From FACHB-T130 sp042747725 (GTDB lineage: Bacteria > Cyanobacteriota > Cyanobacteriia > Cyanobacteriales > FACHB-T130), in the NCBI RefSeq assembly GCF_042747725.1, contig NZ_JBHZGO010000113.1, positions 1-64,000 on the forward strand: a stretch of DNA of 64,000 nucleotides, written 5' to 3'. The translations under genes and the position numbers were made by a program. Positions 43,072 to 51,921 of this stretch are shown here, in pieces. Every line of letters begins with the position of its first letter. Position 1 is the stretch's first letter. The notes beneath the pieces are model-generated. The model worked only from the letters and a program-made list of their open reading frames with translations. It did no database searches and was not told the origin of the DNA.

Positions 43072-44064
43072 GTGAAAGTACCCGTCAGTAGTAGCGAAGT
43101 GAAACAAAAAGCCTTGGAATTGGGATTCCACAAGGCGGGAATCGCGGCTGTAGATGGGGCAGAGGTGGAAGTACAGCGGTTGCAGGCGTGGCTGGCACAA
43201 GGCTATCAGGCGGATATGGAATGGATGGCGAATCCTAAGCGGCAAGATATCCATCTAGTAATGCCAGAAGTGCGATCGCTAATTTGTATTGCCCTCAACT
43301 ATTACACGCCTCACCAGCGTCCGAATGGCAGCGAATACGCCAAAATCTCCCGCTATGGCTGGGGACGGGATTATCACAAAATTCTCCATAAAAAGCTGAA
43401 AGCACTCACCACTTGGCTGCAAGAGCAGGGAGAAGGCATCTCTGCGCGTTACTATGCTGATACTGGCCCCGTGCAAGATAAAGTTTGGGCACAGCAAGCT
43501 GGAATTGGCTGGATTGCCAAGAATGGAAATGTCATTACGCGAGAGTATGGTTCTTGGGTATTTTTAGGGGAAGTATTGACCAACCTCGACTTAACGCCTG
43601 ACTTGCCCCATACTGAACACTGTGGCACTTGTACTCGTTGTATAGATGCTTGTCCCACGGGTGCAATTACCCAGCCCTTTGTCGTAGACGCCAATCGGTG
43701 CATCGCTTACCACACAATTGAGAATCGGGCTGAAAAGTTACCAGATGCGCTAAGCGAAGCGATGCCGTTAGCGAAGCGGGACGGAGTACAGGCTATTCCA
43801 TCTCCGATGCAAGGCTGGGTTGCCGGTTGCGATATCTGCCAGGATGTTTGCCCTTGGAATCAGCGTTTTTCTCAGCCTACGGATGTTGCCGAGTTTCAGC
43901 CTTATTCTGGAAATGTAGCTCCGATTCTGACCGAATTAGCGGAAATTTCCGATGAAGAGTGGGATCGTCGGTTTCCCGCCTCAGCGCTACGGCGGATAAA
44001 ACCGGAGATGTTGCGGCGCAATGCTAGGGCAAATTTGGATTCAAATGCTTCACCTGATGCATGA
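43072..44064 (+). CDS. queG: Epoxyqueuosine reductase
   Basis: Final step of queuosine synthesis in tRNA anticodons: reduces epoxyqueuosine, using cobalamin and two 4Fe-4S clusters. The cluster-binding motifs are CGTCTRCIDACPTGAI and CDICQDVCPWN. The start is GTG 43072 (MKVPVSSSEVKQKALE); a TTG at 43066 is also in frame. About 331 residues. Between TIENRAEKLP and QGWVAGCDIC there are about 16 extra residues (SEAMPLAKRDGVQ) encoded by a GCG-rich repeat at 43745-43790, in frame. No tgt or que neighbours. Confidence 0.92.
   Translation: MKVPVSSSEVKQKALELGFHKAGIAAVDGAEVEVQRLQAWLAQGYQADMEWMANPKRQDIHLVMPEVRSLICIALNYYTPHQRPNGSEYAKISRYGWGRDYHKILHKKLKALTTWLQEQGEGISARYYADTGPVQDKVWAQQAGIGWIAKNGNVITREYGSWVFLGEVLTNLDLTPDLPHTEHCGTCTRCIDACPTGAITQPFVVDANRCIAYHTIENRAEKLPDALSEAMPLAKRDGVQAIPSPMQGWVAGCDICQDVCPWNQRFSQPTDVAEFQPYSGNVAPILTELAEISDEEWDRRFPASALRRIKPEMLRRNARANLDSNASPDA
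43745..43790. repeat. In-frame GCG-rich REP-type repeat within queG
   Basis: Sequence GCGCTAAGCGAAGCGATG followed by CCGTTAGCGAAGCGGGACG has the AGCGAAGCG repeat typical of dispersed cyanobacterial repeats and is partly self-complementary. It encodes extra residues between conserved blocks of QueG but keeps the frame. Confidence 0.6.
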
Positions 44065-44130
44065 AATAGTGTGAGCAAGTAGGCACTACACTAGACAAAA
44101 TTCATCCCAAGTTGAGATACACCCAAAACG

Positions 44131-44781
44131 ATGACCCTAAAAGTCATAATTTTTGATTTTGATGGCACAATTGCTGATAGCCTCGATGCCGTCGTGAATA
44201 TTACTAATCGTTTAGCTGTAGAATTCGGATATCAGCCAGCCAGTCTAGAAGATATCGAAAAGATTAAAAATTTAAGTTCTAGAGAAATTATTCAATTCTC
44301 TGGCGTTTCCATCTTTAAATTACCATTTTTACTTAGGAAAGTTAGAATAAGATTAAATAATCAGATTCAAGATTTAAAACCTTTCCCAGGGATTAAAGAA
44401 ACTTTTACCGAGCTTAAAGCTCAAGGTAATCAATTAGGAATTATCACGTCTAACTCTAAAGAGAATGTTACGCTTTTTTTGAAGGAGAATAATTTTATAG
44501 AATTATTTGATTTTATTTATTCAGCCCCAACAATTTTTGGAAAGCACAAAGTAATTAATAATTTTTCAAAGAAACAAAATATTCAAATTAGTGATATGGT
44601 TTATGTTGGAGATGAAACAAGAGATATCGAAGCGGCAAGAAAAAGTCGGATAAAAGTAATTTCAGTCAGTTGGGGTTTTAATTCAAAAGAAGTTTTAGCC
44701 AAACATCACCCAGATTTTTTGATTGACAAACCTAGCGAACTGTTAGAAGTTATAGGAAGCTTACAAAAACAGCCATTGTAA
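44131..44781 (+). CDS. HAD-superfamily hydrolase, phosphoglycolate phosphatase-like
   Basis: 216 residues. HAD motif I is IIFDFDGTIADS (nucleophile Asp in DFDGT), motif II is IITSNS, and motif III/IV is DMVYVGDETRDIEAAR. A helical cap lies at about 15-85. Phosphoglycolate phosphatase or PpaX-like pyrophosphatase are the nearest activities but substrate cannot be fixed. The gene is clearly more AT-rich than its neighbours (many AAA/AAT/TTT codons), which may signal transfer. Upstream gap to queG 66 bp, so read-through is possible. Confidence 0.8.
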   Translation: MTLKVIIFDFDGTIADSLDAVVNITNRLAVEFGYQPASLEDIEKIKNLSSREIIQFSGVSIFKLPFLLRKVRIRLNNQIQDLKPFPGIKETFTELKAQGNQLGIITSNSKENVTLFLKENNFIELFDFIYSAPTIFGKHKVINNFSKKQNIQISDMVYVGDETRDIEAARKSRIKVISVSWGFNSKEVLAKHHPDFLIDKPSELLEVIGSLQKQPL

Positions 44782-44853
44782 AGATGGATGCGGCTCTCTA
44801 AAGTTATTGTTAGGACACGCCGCTCTGCTGTCCTAGTATTAGATAAATACTGA

Positions 44854-45495
44854 CTAGCCTATTACCTTACAGATAGCTTTGAGAACTTGTAGTAATTGGA
44901 TTAAACGCTCAGAATCAATCAAGTTCAACTCTGGCATTAGCAGATAAGTCGGGGGATTTCCCCGCTGGATATACACCCATTGATATCGCAGTCCATTTGT
45001 TGTCAACCCCCAAACTGATGTTTGATGTTCTAAACTTTTATAGGCATAGGTAAGCAGTTGAGGTAAACCAGTGAAAGCCTCAACCTGACTATTTTTAGCT
45101 TCAATTACCAAAACCCAAAAAGATACGTTAGCTGTTGTCTGGGGAGTTTTATTGACTGCTAAAATATCAAACCGTCCTGTAATGATGGTGTCTTCATCGG
45201 TGATATTGATATCTGCGATGTTTTCTTCTAAGGTAATCTGAATAGGGTAGCGATAGAAGCCAGCTAATCGCAGTAATGGAGCAACGGTAAGAAGCTTTAC
45301 CTGTCCTTCTGAAACTTTTCCTGCTGTCAGGTATCGCTCAAAGTCATTCCGAATTTGCACAAGTTCCTGCTGCTCAAACTCTGTTAGTGGTTCTAGAGAT
45401 AATAAGGGTGTGAAGGAGCCGTTGTACTGTTTATGGAAGCCGAAAAGACGATGAATATCATCTAGAGATAAATTGCGGGCATTGAGAGTTGTCAT
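44854..45495 (-). CDS. Uncharacterised protein with restriction-endonuclease-like (PD-(D/E)xK) N-terminal-HsdR fold
   Basis: 213 residues. The segment ITGRFDILAVNK ... FWVLVIEAKNSQVEAFTGLPQL has the Asp and E-x-K spacing of the PD-(D/E)xK nuclease superfamily, as in the N-terminal part of type I restriction R subunits. No helicase domain follows and no hsdM/hsdS genes are adjacent, so it is a stand-alone protein of a type widespread in cyanobacteria. Role unknown; a nuclease activity is inference from the fold pattern only. Confidence 0.7.
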   Translation of the reverse strand: MTTLNARNLSLDDIHRLFGFHKQYNGSFTPLLSLEPLTEFEQQELVQIRNDFERYLTAGKVSEGQVKLLTVAPLLRLAGFYRYPIQITLEENIADINITDEDTIITGRFDILAVNKTPQTTANVSFWVLVIEAKNSQVEAFTGLPQLLTYAYKSLEHQTSVWGLTTNGLRYQWVYIQRGNPPTYLLMPELNLIDSERLIQLLQVLKAICKVIG

Positions 45496-45516
45496 GCTTT
45501 TATTTCAGGTAATTAA

Positions 45517-46860
45517 CTAACAAGAGGGAATTGCGATGCCAGTCTGCGGATCGAAGAAATGGATTTTCTCAGGCATCAGCGATAACCACAAGCGATCGCC
45601 TATTCGCACCGCTTTGTCTGGTGGAATCCGTACTTGTAAGGAATACGCGATCGCTGACTCCAGCAAAGTGACAGATAAATAAGTTTCGTTACCTAGTGCT
45701 TCCACCAAATCTACTCGCACCTGTAGATTTTTGGGGGCGGGAACGCCAATGATTAAGTGTTCGGGACGGATGCCTAAAGTCAGGGATTGCCCATCGTATT
45801 TTTGCAGTGCTGACGCCCAAATATCGGGGAGAGTGAGCCGAAATTGAGAATGGGTAATAAGTAGCGGTGCTTTCACCTGCACCGGCAAAAAATTCATTGG
45901 CGGCGAACCAATGAATTCTGCGACAAAACGGTTGGCTGGGTGGTTGTAAAGTTCCAACGGTGCAGCGATTTGCTGGATTTTCCCGTGATTCATCACAGCA
46001 ATGCGATCGCCCATTGTCATCGCTTCCGTTTGGTCATGGGTGACGTAAATGGTTGTTGTGCCAAGCTGTCGCTGCAATTTAACAATTTGGGCGCGAGTTT
46101 CTGCCCGAAGTTTGGCATCTAAGTTTGAGAGGGGTTCATCCATTAAAAATACTTGAGGATTGCGAGCGATCGCTCGTCCCAATGCGACTCGTTGCTTTTG
46201 TCCTCCCGATAGTTGTTTTGGCAACCTGTTTAAGAGCGGCTCAATTTGCAACAATTGAGCAACCGTTCGCACCTGCTCATTAATCGCTTTTTCTCGCGCA
46301 GGCAGATAGCGAAGACCTTTTGGAAGCGATCGCGTCATTTCCACTAACAGATTCTCCGCCCAAATGGGCAAGGAGGACTGTGGGTTGAGTGCAGGATGCC
46401 CCTCCTCTGCGCCCCCACTCCTCTGCGCCCCCACTCCTGTACGCCCCGTGCGCCGCAGTCCAAAGGCAATATTGTCATACACCGTCATGTGGGGATAGAG
46501 GGCGTAGTTTTGAAACACCATTGCGATGTCTCGTTCCTTTGGCGGCAAATCGTTCACTAGAGTGTCCCCCACCCGGATATTGCCCCCCGTCAATTCTTCC
46601 AGCCCCGCAATCAGCCGCAACAGCGTACTTTTGCCACAACCGGAAGGACCAACCAACACCATAAACTCGCCATCTTGCACCGTCAGGTTAATCCGTCGCA
46701 AGACATTCGTAGCTCCAGATGGAGGCGAAGGTTTATCATCTACAACCAGGGACCCGTCATCCACTGGCGTCAGCAGAGGTTCTGGCGCGATCGCTGCGAC
46801 AACTTCCCCTTGACGAGCGGAAAAGCTTTTGTAAACGTTTTCTATAACAACTTGTGCCAC
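45517..46860 (-). CDS. MalK/UgpC-type ABC transporter ATP-binding protein
   Basis: 447 residues. Walker A GPSGCGKST, signature LSGGQKQRVALGRA, Walker B VFLMDEPLSNLD and the switch His in YVTHDQ are all present. A C-terminal TOBE/OB regulatory domain with FIGSPPMNFLP and LGIRPEHL marks the MalK/UgpC class that energises sugar or glycerol-derivative uptake. Between Walker A and the signature there are about 60-70 extra residues, part from a GC-rich tandem repeat (46380-46450). No permease is near; the lipoprotein binding protein at 16.4 kb may belong to the same kind of system. Confidence 0.9.
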   Translation of the reverse strand: MAQVVIENVYKSFSARQGEVVAAIAPEPLLTPVDDGSLVVDDKPSPPSGATNVLRRINLTVQDGEFMVLVGPSGCGKSTLLRLIAGLEELTGGNIRVGDTLVNDLPPKERDIAMVFQNYALYPHMTVYDNIAFGLRRTGRTGVGAQRSGGAEEGHPALNPQSSLPIWAENLLVEMTRSLPKGLRYLPAREKAINEQVRTVAQLLQIEPLLNRLPKQLSGGQKQRVALGRAIARNPQVFLMDEPLSNLDAKLRAETRAQIVKLQRQLGTTTIYVTHDQTEAMTMGDRIAVMNHGKIQQIAAPLELYNHPANRFVAEFIGSPPMNFLPVQVKAPLLITHSQFRLTLPDIWASALQKYDGQSLTLGIRPEHLIIGVPAPKNLQVRVDLVEALGNETYLSVTLLESAIAYSLQVRIPPDKAVRIGDRLWLSLMPEKIHFFDPQTGIAIPSC

Positions 46861-46976
46861 GGCTATTAATACCCACTACTGAATCTATTTTCAATCACTG
46901 ACTTGCAGCACAACACTCTCAGGAGAATCTGAGAACCAAAGCAATAGGGAATTTTGTGATGGAAAAGAATTAATTG

Positions 46977-47070
46977 CAGGACTTACGCAAAGCTTATACA
47001 TATAGCGTTCTTGTCGGTTCAATCCCCCTGTGGTTGCCCTCATAGATGTGGTGATGTGCGGCGAGTCCTG
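46977..47070 (+). mobile_element. MITE-like element (copy C) with AATTG flanks
   Basis: 94 bp, same orientation as copy A at 2994-3086 and sharing most of its sequence (CGGTTCAATCCCCCTGTGG, GATGTGCGGCGAGTCCTG). The five bases AATTG lie directly before and after it (46972-46976 and 47071-47075), consistent with a target-site duplication. It lies in the spacer between the malK-type gene and the parC/gyrA gene. Confidence 0.75.
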
Positions 47071-47124
47071 AATTGCTCCGAGTTCGGGATTCATCGCCCT
47101 TTCCCATAAACCCCGAACCCCGAA

Positions 47125-49662
47125 CTACGAACAAAGGACGACAGTAATAATTTTTTCGTCCGGGTTGAGTTCGATCAAGCGATCGCCCGTCCCATCTTTA
47201 CCCCGCAACTGCATCGAATCCACCGGCATTTGCACGGGCTTTCGCTGGGCGCTTGTCAGCAAGATTATCTTCGACTTTGCTGGAGCCGCGACCATCGCTG
47301 CCATAGCATCGGTTTTGCTTGTAAAATGCAGTGACTGAGTGCCAAGATCGCCGAGATTTGCCAGTCGGATCGTACTCATCGGCAGGCGTTTGGCATACCC
47401 CAACTGGGAAACGATTAAAATGTTTTCATCATCACCCAGCGTTAAAGCTCCTACCAGTTGCTCGGAACGCCGCAGCCGCATCGCCTGCACCCCCATCGTC
47501 GTGCGTCCCATCAAGGGTAGATGGTCATCGTTGACTTGAAGCCGCAGCAAACGCCCACCCCCAGTCGCCAAGACGAGCTGTTCGCCGGTTCTAGCCAGAT
47601 TGACGTACTTTAACCGATCGTCTTCTTTCAGCTTCATGAGCGTGATGCCGCGACTGGTGAGGTTAGCCAGTTCTACCAGAGGCAGGCGCTTGATTCTCCC
47701 CTGTTCGCTAAGCAAAATTAAATCGGCACTTTGCGGATCTTCAGGCAGGAAAAAGTTGGAGACAATCGTTTCTGCCGCAGTTTGAGCTGAGTTGGACAGC
47801 AAGCCAATCAGCGGCGTTCCCCGCGATTGCTTCCCGGTTGCTGGAATCTCACCAACCTTGATAGGGTAAGCTTTGCCGCCGCTGCTGACTACCACTAACT
47901 CGGCTTGGGTGCAAGTGTGCTGAGTTTTGACGACAAAATCATCCGGACGACTGCCGCCATCGCCTTTCCCAGACGCGGATTTATTCCCATTTTTAGGTAA
48001 GCGCCGGACATATCCGCGCTGGGTAAACTCCAGAACTGCCTCTTCTTCTAAGTGCCCAGGAGTGAGGAGTGCGGGTTGAGTAGAGTTTTTGGCTTCTGAC
48101 TTGTGAGTTTTGCCTTTTGAGTCTGGTTTTTTTTCTGGTGGCTGAGTCTTTAATTCTTTCGCCCCAGTCAGGATCTTGCTGCGACGCGGATCGGTAAATT
48201 TGCGTTTGAGCGATCGCAAATCTTTTTTCAAAGCTTTTAGGAGTTCGCCGCGATCGCTCAGCAGGAGTTGCAACAGATGAATTCTCTCTGACAACTCCTT
48301 AAACTCAGCTTGTAAATTTTGCCGTTCCAAGCCAGTGAGGCGTCGCAGGGGCATTGACAAAATAGCATCCGCCTGAACCTCACTGATATTCAACCGTTCT
48401 TGTAGCCTTAACTTGGCGGTGCTACCATCAGGAGCATTCCGGAGAATTTCAATCACCGCATCCAACTCGGTTAAAGACGCCAGCAACCCTTCCACAACGT
48501 GAATGCGTCGTTCTGCCTCACCCAATTCGTAGGTATACTGCCGAGTCAGCGTCTGTTCTCGGAACTTGAGAAATTCCTCCAACAGCTGGCGCAACGTGAG
48601 CTGACGCGGTTGCCCATCTACCAACGCCAACAGGATCGCGCCAAAATTGGTACACAGCGCTGTTTGTCTATAGAGTTGATCGAGGACATGGTGAGGATTG
48701 GTGTCTCGTTTCAGTTCCACCACCACGCGCATTCCTTCGCGATCGCTTTCATCCCGTAGATCCGCGATCCCTTCGATTCGACCCTGATTGACCAGTTCCG
48801 CTACCTTCTCAATCCAACCCGCCTTATTCACCTGGAAAGGCAATTCCGTCACCACAATTGCCGTCCGCTTGTGTCGTCCCCGACTTGCCGCGATTTCCTC
48901 AATCTTGGCGACTCCCCGCACGGTGATGCTACCGCGACCCGTGTTGTAAGCTTCCCGAATTCCCTCTGTCCCGACAATTTCGCCTCCCGTGGGGAAATCT
49001 GGCCCCGGAACTAGCTTCCATAGCTTCTCGTCTGGGAGATCGGGTCGCTCGATCAGGGCAATTAAACCATCCACCACCTCACCCAAGTTGTGCGGCGGCA
49101 CATTCGTTGCCATGCCGACGGCAATTCCAGCGCACCCGTTGAGTAACAACACTGGCAGCTGAGCTGGCAGTACGGTTGGTTCCTGTTGGGAATTGTCAAA
49201 GTTGCCGATGAAGTCAACTGTGGCTTCGCCAATTTCACTCAGAAGCGCTTCATGACTAATTGCAGCCAGTCGCGTTTCCGTGTAACGCATCGCCGCAGGT
49301 GGGTCATTATCCACCGACCCAAAGTTGCCATGACCGCCGAGGAGGGGATAGCGGCTGGAAAATTCTTGCACCAGACGCACTAAGGCGTCATAAACCGCCT
49401 GGTCGCCATGTGGGTGATATTTGCCCAAAACATCCCCAACCACCCTAGCGCACTTGCGGTAGGGGCGGTCTGGCGTCAGTCCGAGTTCGTGCATCGCATA
49501 CAAGATGCGCCGATGCACCGGCTTTAAACCGTCGCGGACATCGGGTAATGCACGCCCGACGATCACACTCATGGCATATTCAAGATAAGACCGTTGCATC
49601 TCCGCGTGTAAAGGCGTGGGGATGATCTGTCCGGTTGCCAAAAGGTTCAGTTGTTTCGCCAT
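47125..49662 (-). CDS. parC: Type II topoisomerase A subunit (ParC/GyrA paralogue)
   Basis: 845 residues. N-terminal winged-helix breakage-reunion domain with catalytic tyrosine in AAMRYTETRL (Tyr127) and KYHPHGDQAVYDALVRL; six-bladed beta-propeller C-terminal domain from about 520. The canonical GyrA box (QRRGGKG-like) is missing: the corresponding blade reads GYVRRLPKNGNKSASGKGD, so topoisomerase IV or a gyrase-like paralogue is more likely than a true GyrA. The residue that is Ser83 in E. coli GyrA is Gln (GDQAVYD). A ParE/GyrB gene is not in the window. A disrupted copy of its 5' end lies 970 bp upstream. Confidence 0.85.
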   Translation of the reverse strand: MAKQLNLLATGQIIPTPLHAEMQRSYLEYAMSVIVGRALPDVRDGLKPVHRRILYAMHELGLTPDRPYRKCARVVGDVLGKYHPHGDQAVYDALVRLVQEFSSRYPLLGGHGNFGSVDNDPPAAMRYTETRLAAISHEALLSEIGEATVDFIGNFDNSQQEPTVLPAQLPVLLLNGCAGIAVGMATNVPPHNLGEVVDGLIALIERPDLPDEKLWKLVPGPDFPTGGEIVGTEGIREAYNTGRGSITVRGVAKIEEIAASRGRHKRTAIVVTELPFQVNKAGWIEKVAELVNQGRIEGIADLRDESDREGMRVVVELKRDTNPHHVLDQLYRQTALCTNFGAILLALVDGQPRQLTLRQLLEEFLKFREQTLTRQYTYELGEAERRIHVVEGLLASLTELDAVIEILRNAPDGSTAKLRLQERLNISEVQADAILSMPLRRLTGLERQNLQAEFKELSERIHLLQLLLSDRGELLKALKKDLRSLKRKFTDPRRSKILTGAKELKTQPPEKKPDSKGKTHKSEAKNSTQPALLTPGHLEEEAVLEFTQRGYVRRLPKNGNKSASGKGDGGSRPDDFVVKTQHTCTQAELVVVSSGGKAYPIKVGEIPATGKQSRGTPLIGLLSNSAQTAAETIVSNFFLPEDPQSADLILLSEQGRIKRLPLVELANLTSRGITLMKLKEDDRLKYVNLARTGEQLVLATGGGRLLRLQVNDDHLPLMGRTTMGVQAMRLRRSEQLVGALTLGDDENILIVSQLGYAKRLPMSTIRLANLGDLGTQSLHFTSKTDAMAAMVAAPAKSKIILLTSAQRKPVQMPVDSMQLRGKDGTGDRLIELNPDEKIITVVLCS

Positions 49663-49827
49663 GAGTTTTATTCCCTATTTCCTGAAAACGTAAAATTTTT
49701 TTGCATCTGGAGATTGATGACCGATAGCGTCACAAATGGCAACGTGACAAAGAACCTTTCACAGTAGTATGGAACCGCAGCTATGACCACGACTCTTCCA
49801 AAGAGCGCCATTGAAAGGAAAAACTTG

Positions 49828-50223
49828 ATGAAAACCGTTTTGATTGTAGAAGACGATCCGATTAATGCTCGGGTTTTTTCTAAGATTCTGAGCAAGCGGG
49901 GCGGTTTGGCAGTTAAGCATACCGAAAACGTGGAAGAGGTAATGCAAATTGCCCAATCCGGTGAGGCTGACATTATTTTGATGGATGTTTCCCTGGCACA
50001 TAGTGTTTACCAGGGTAAGTCGGTTGACGGCATAAAAATCACGCAGATGTTGAAGGCTGACCCGCAAACTGCTAGTTTGCCTATTATCCTGGTTACGGCT
50101 CACGCGATGGAGGGCGATCGCGAAAATTTCCTCAAACAGAGTGGTGCCGATGGCTATATTTCTAAACCAGTTGTCGATCATCAACTGTTTGTGGAGCAAA
50201 TCAAGGCATTGTTGCCACAATAA
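49828..50223 (+). CDS. Single-domain response regulator (copy 1)
   Basis: 131 residues, starting MKTVLIVEDDPINARVFSKI at ATG 49828, with AAAGGAAAAA as ribosome site; a longer frame to 49783 is not needed. Receiver motifs: EDDPIN, phospho-Asp in ADIILMDVSL, Thr in LVTAHAMEG and Lys in YISKPV. No output domain. It is divergent from the parC/gyrA paralogue. A second, about 80% similar copy lies 967 bp further on, so this pair arose by segmental duplication. Partner kinase not known. Confidence 0.9.
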   Translation: MKTVLIVEDDPINARVFSKILSKRGGLAVKHTENVEEVMQIAQSGEADIILMDVSLAHSVYQGKSVDGIKITQMLKADPQTASLPIILVTAHAMEGDRENFLKQSGADGYISKPVVDHQLFVEQIKALLPQ

Positions 50224-50474
50224 TACTTTTATGTTGCAGGCATAGGGCGGGCTTTTACCGCCCTGAGTTGAAATCAAGGTCTTCCATTTCTATTGTGAAG
50301 GCTCTCTGGTGGCTGCTTGCCTTTCAGCTTTTGCCCTCTTGTGTTGCCACCAGTTTAGTACATTTGTATTAATTAAGGAATCCTGGGGGGTGGTTTCTTT
50401 ACCTGGCGTGACTCGCATCCCCCGACAACTCCGGCAAACCTACAGGAGGGACGATCTGGCGTTAATCCCACGAA

Positions 50475-50632
50475 CTGGGATTTAAACTGTCGCGGACTTT
50501 GGTAAGGCACGAGGGCGCGATCGCGCTCATGGCATATTCAAGGGCATCTTCAAAATATGACGGTTGCATCTTTGCGTGTAATCCTGTCTAGAAAAACTGT
50601 CCAGTCGAAAGTCGGTTCAGTTGTTTTGCCAT
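50475..50632 (-). pseudogene. Relic of the 5' end of the parC/gyrA paralogue
   Basis: Minus-strand translation from ATG 50632 gives MAKQLNRLSTGQFF, a stop, then ...LHAKMQPS...LEYAMSAIA...VRDSLNP, clearly matching the start of the 845-residue topoisomerase (MAKQLNLLATGQII, LHAEMQRSYLEYAMS, VRDGLKP). It has an in-frame stop, small insertions and no continuation beyond about codon 50. It lies upstream of response regulator copy 2 exactly as the real gene's 5' end lies upstream of copy 1, so the whole block was duplicated. Confidence 0.8.
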
Positions 50633-50794
50633 AAGTTCTATTTCCATTTATTGACAACAGAAAAATTGCATATTGCGATTGATGACAAATTAGGCGATAA
50701 ATGCCAACGTAAGAAAGAATTTTTCATAATAGGCTTGAACCAAAAAGCCACGACCACGACTCTGCAAAAAAACGCTATTGAAGGGAAAAACTCG

Positions 50795-51193
50795 ATGAAA
50801 ACCGTTTTGATTGTAGAAGACGAGCCGATTAATGTTCGGGTTTTTTCTAAAATCCTGACAAAGCGAGCCGGTTTGCAAGTCAAACATACTGAAAATGTAG
50901 AAGAAGTAATTCAAATTGCCCAATCTAAGGAGGCTGACATTATTTTGATGGATGTTTCCTTAACAAACAGTTTTTACCAAGGTAAATCAGTGGATGGCAT
51001 AAAAATCACCCAAATATTAAAAGCTGACCCCCAAACTGCCAATCTACCGATTATTCTGGTGACAGCTAATGCAATGGAAGGCGATCGCGAAAATTTCCTC
51101 CAGCAAAGTGGTGCCGATGAATACATTTCTAAACCAGTTGTCGATCATCAACTGTTTGTGGATAAAATTCTGGCACTGATACAACAAAAGTAG
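50795..51193 (+). CDS. Single-domain response regulator (copy 2)
   Basis: 132 residues beginning MKTVLIVEDEPINVRVFSKI at ATG 50795, preceded by AAGGGAAAAA. It keeps the acidic pair, the phospho-Asp (DIILMDVSLTN), the Thr (LVTANAMEG) and the Lys (YISKPVVDHQLF). Paralogue of the gene at 49828, with differences spread along its length and an intact frame, so it appears to be functional and under constraint. Upstream lies the dead topoisomerase fragment. Confidence 0.88.
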   Translation: MKTVLIVEDEPINVRVFSKILTKRAGLQVKHTENVEEVIQIAQSKEADIILMDVSLTNSFYQGKSVDGIKITQILKADPQTANLPIILVTANAMEGDRENFLQQSGADEYISKPVVDHQLFVDKILALIQQK

Positions 51194-51573
51194 TTTTGAT
51201 GTTAATCGTGCGGTGCAAACTTCATGCAGGTGAGTTGCTTTCGCTCTTGCTTCAAAACCTTTTGTGACGGCTGTCTCCAAGACTTGAGTATCTCAGGTTC
51301 TGTCTTTGGTTAGGTAAAACCTAGTTTAGTACACTTGTATTATTTCAGAAATAGTAGATGGGTGGCAATTTTTAAGGACTGACCAATCGTGCCCCATGTT
51401 AGAGTGCGATCGCGAAGCGCCGACCTGTCGGGCAAGCGTAACGTCTGGGCTTTCTTCGCTGTTTGTTCCCCATGAATGCCTCAATGATGCGACCTTTGTT
51501 GGCGCTGCCGCAAGCAGTTAGCGCGAGTAATACTGACTCGCGCCTACGTCTAGGTGCGATTATGCTGAATAAG
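51194..51573. other. Non-coding spacer with GCG-rich repeat
   Basis: 380 bp. A REP-like GCGATCGCGAAGCGCCGACC block lies at about 51408-51430, and an AGCGCGAGTAATACTGACTCGCGC hairpin of 24 bases near 51520. No gene recognised. Confidence 0.4.
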
Positions 51574-51921
51574 TTAAAAATTTTGACCCAATAAGGAGTC
51601 AAACTCCGCCCGTAATGCCTTTATATCGGCAACTCTTGCGACTACCAAATTCTCTTTGCCAGCATCCTTAAGGCGCTTGTTCCAATATTGGATATTGTCA
51701 GAATTATTCAGCCAAAAGTCTATGATCGTATCCAAAACCTCTTCTAAATTCCAGCCTCGCTTGGGTGGAACCGTTTCGACTGATTCCAGAAAAGCATCCA
51801 GCGTGCATTTAGGGCTTCCTAAGTATTCGGCTCTATGTGGCTCTGCTTGAATAATTTCCTGTTGATGGTTGAAGAAATAAAGAATGGGAGATACCCCTAA
51901 AATTTCAAAGGTATAGTTCAT
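51574..51921 (-). CDS. Uncharacterised small protein
   Basis: About 115 residues from ATG 51921 (MNYTFEILGVSPILYFFNHQ), which is preceded by the good ribosome site GAGGAGACTGCT; a 14-codon upstream extension is rejected for that reason. The product is soluble, acidic to neutral, with helical segments (LDAFLESVETVP, LEEVLDTIIDFWLNN). No known motif. Both neighbours are accessory DNA. Function not assigned. Confidence 0.65.
   Translation of the reverse strand: MNYTFEILGVSPILYFFNHQQEIIQAEPHRAEYLGSPKCTLDAFLESVETVPPKRGWNLEEVLDTIIDFWLNNSDNIQYWNKRLKDAGKENLVVARVADIKALRAEFDSLLGQNF

Noticed and set aside
46977..47070. Possible tRNA gene because of GGTTCAATCCCCC
   Set aside because: Only a T-arm-like stretch is present; no acceptor stem, D arm or anticodon stem can be formed, and the same sequence occurs in all three repeat copies.
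46891..47094. 67-codon minus-strand ORF
   Set aside because: It lies almost wholly on the MITE-like element copy C, so its sequence is repeat-derived.
50621..50794. Upstream extension of response regulator copy 2
   Set aside because: It translates the relic of the topoisomerase start region; homology with copy 1 begins at MKTVLIVED.
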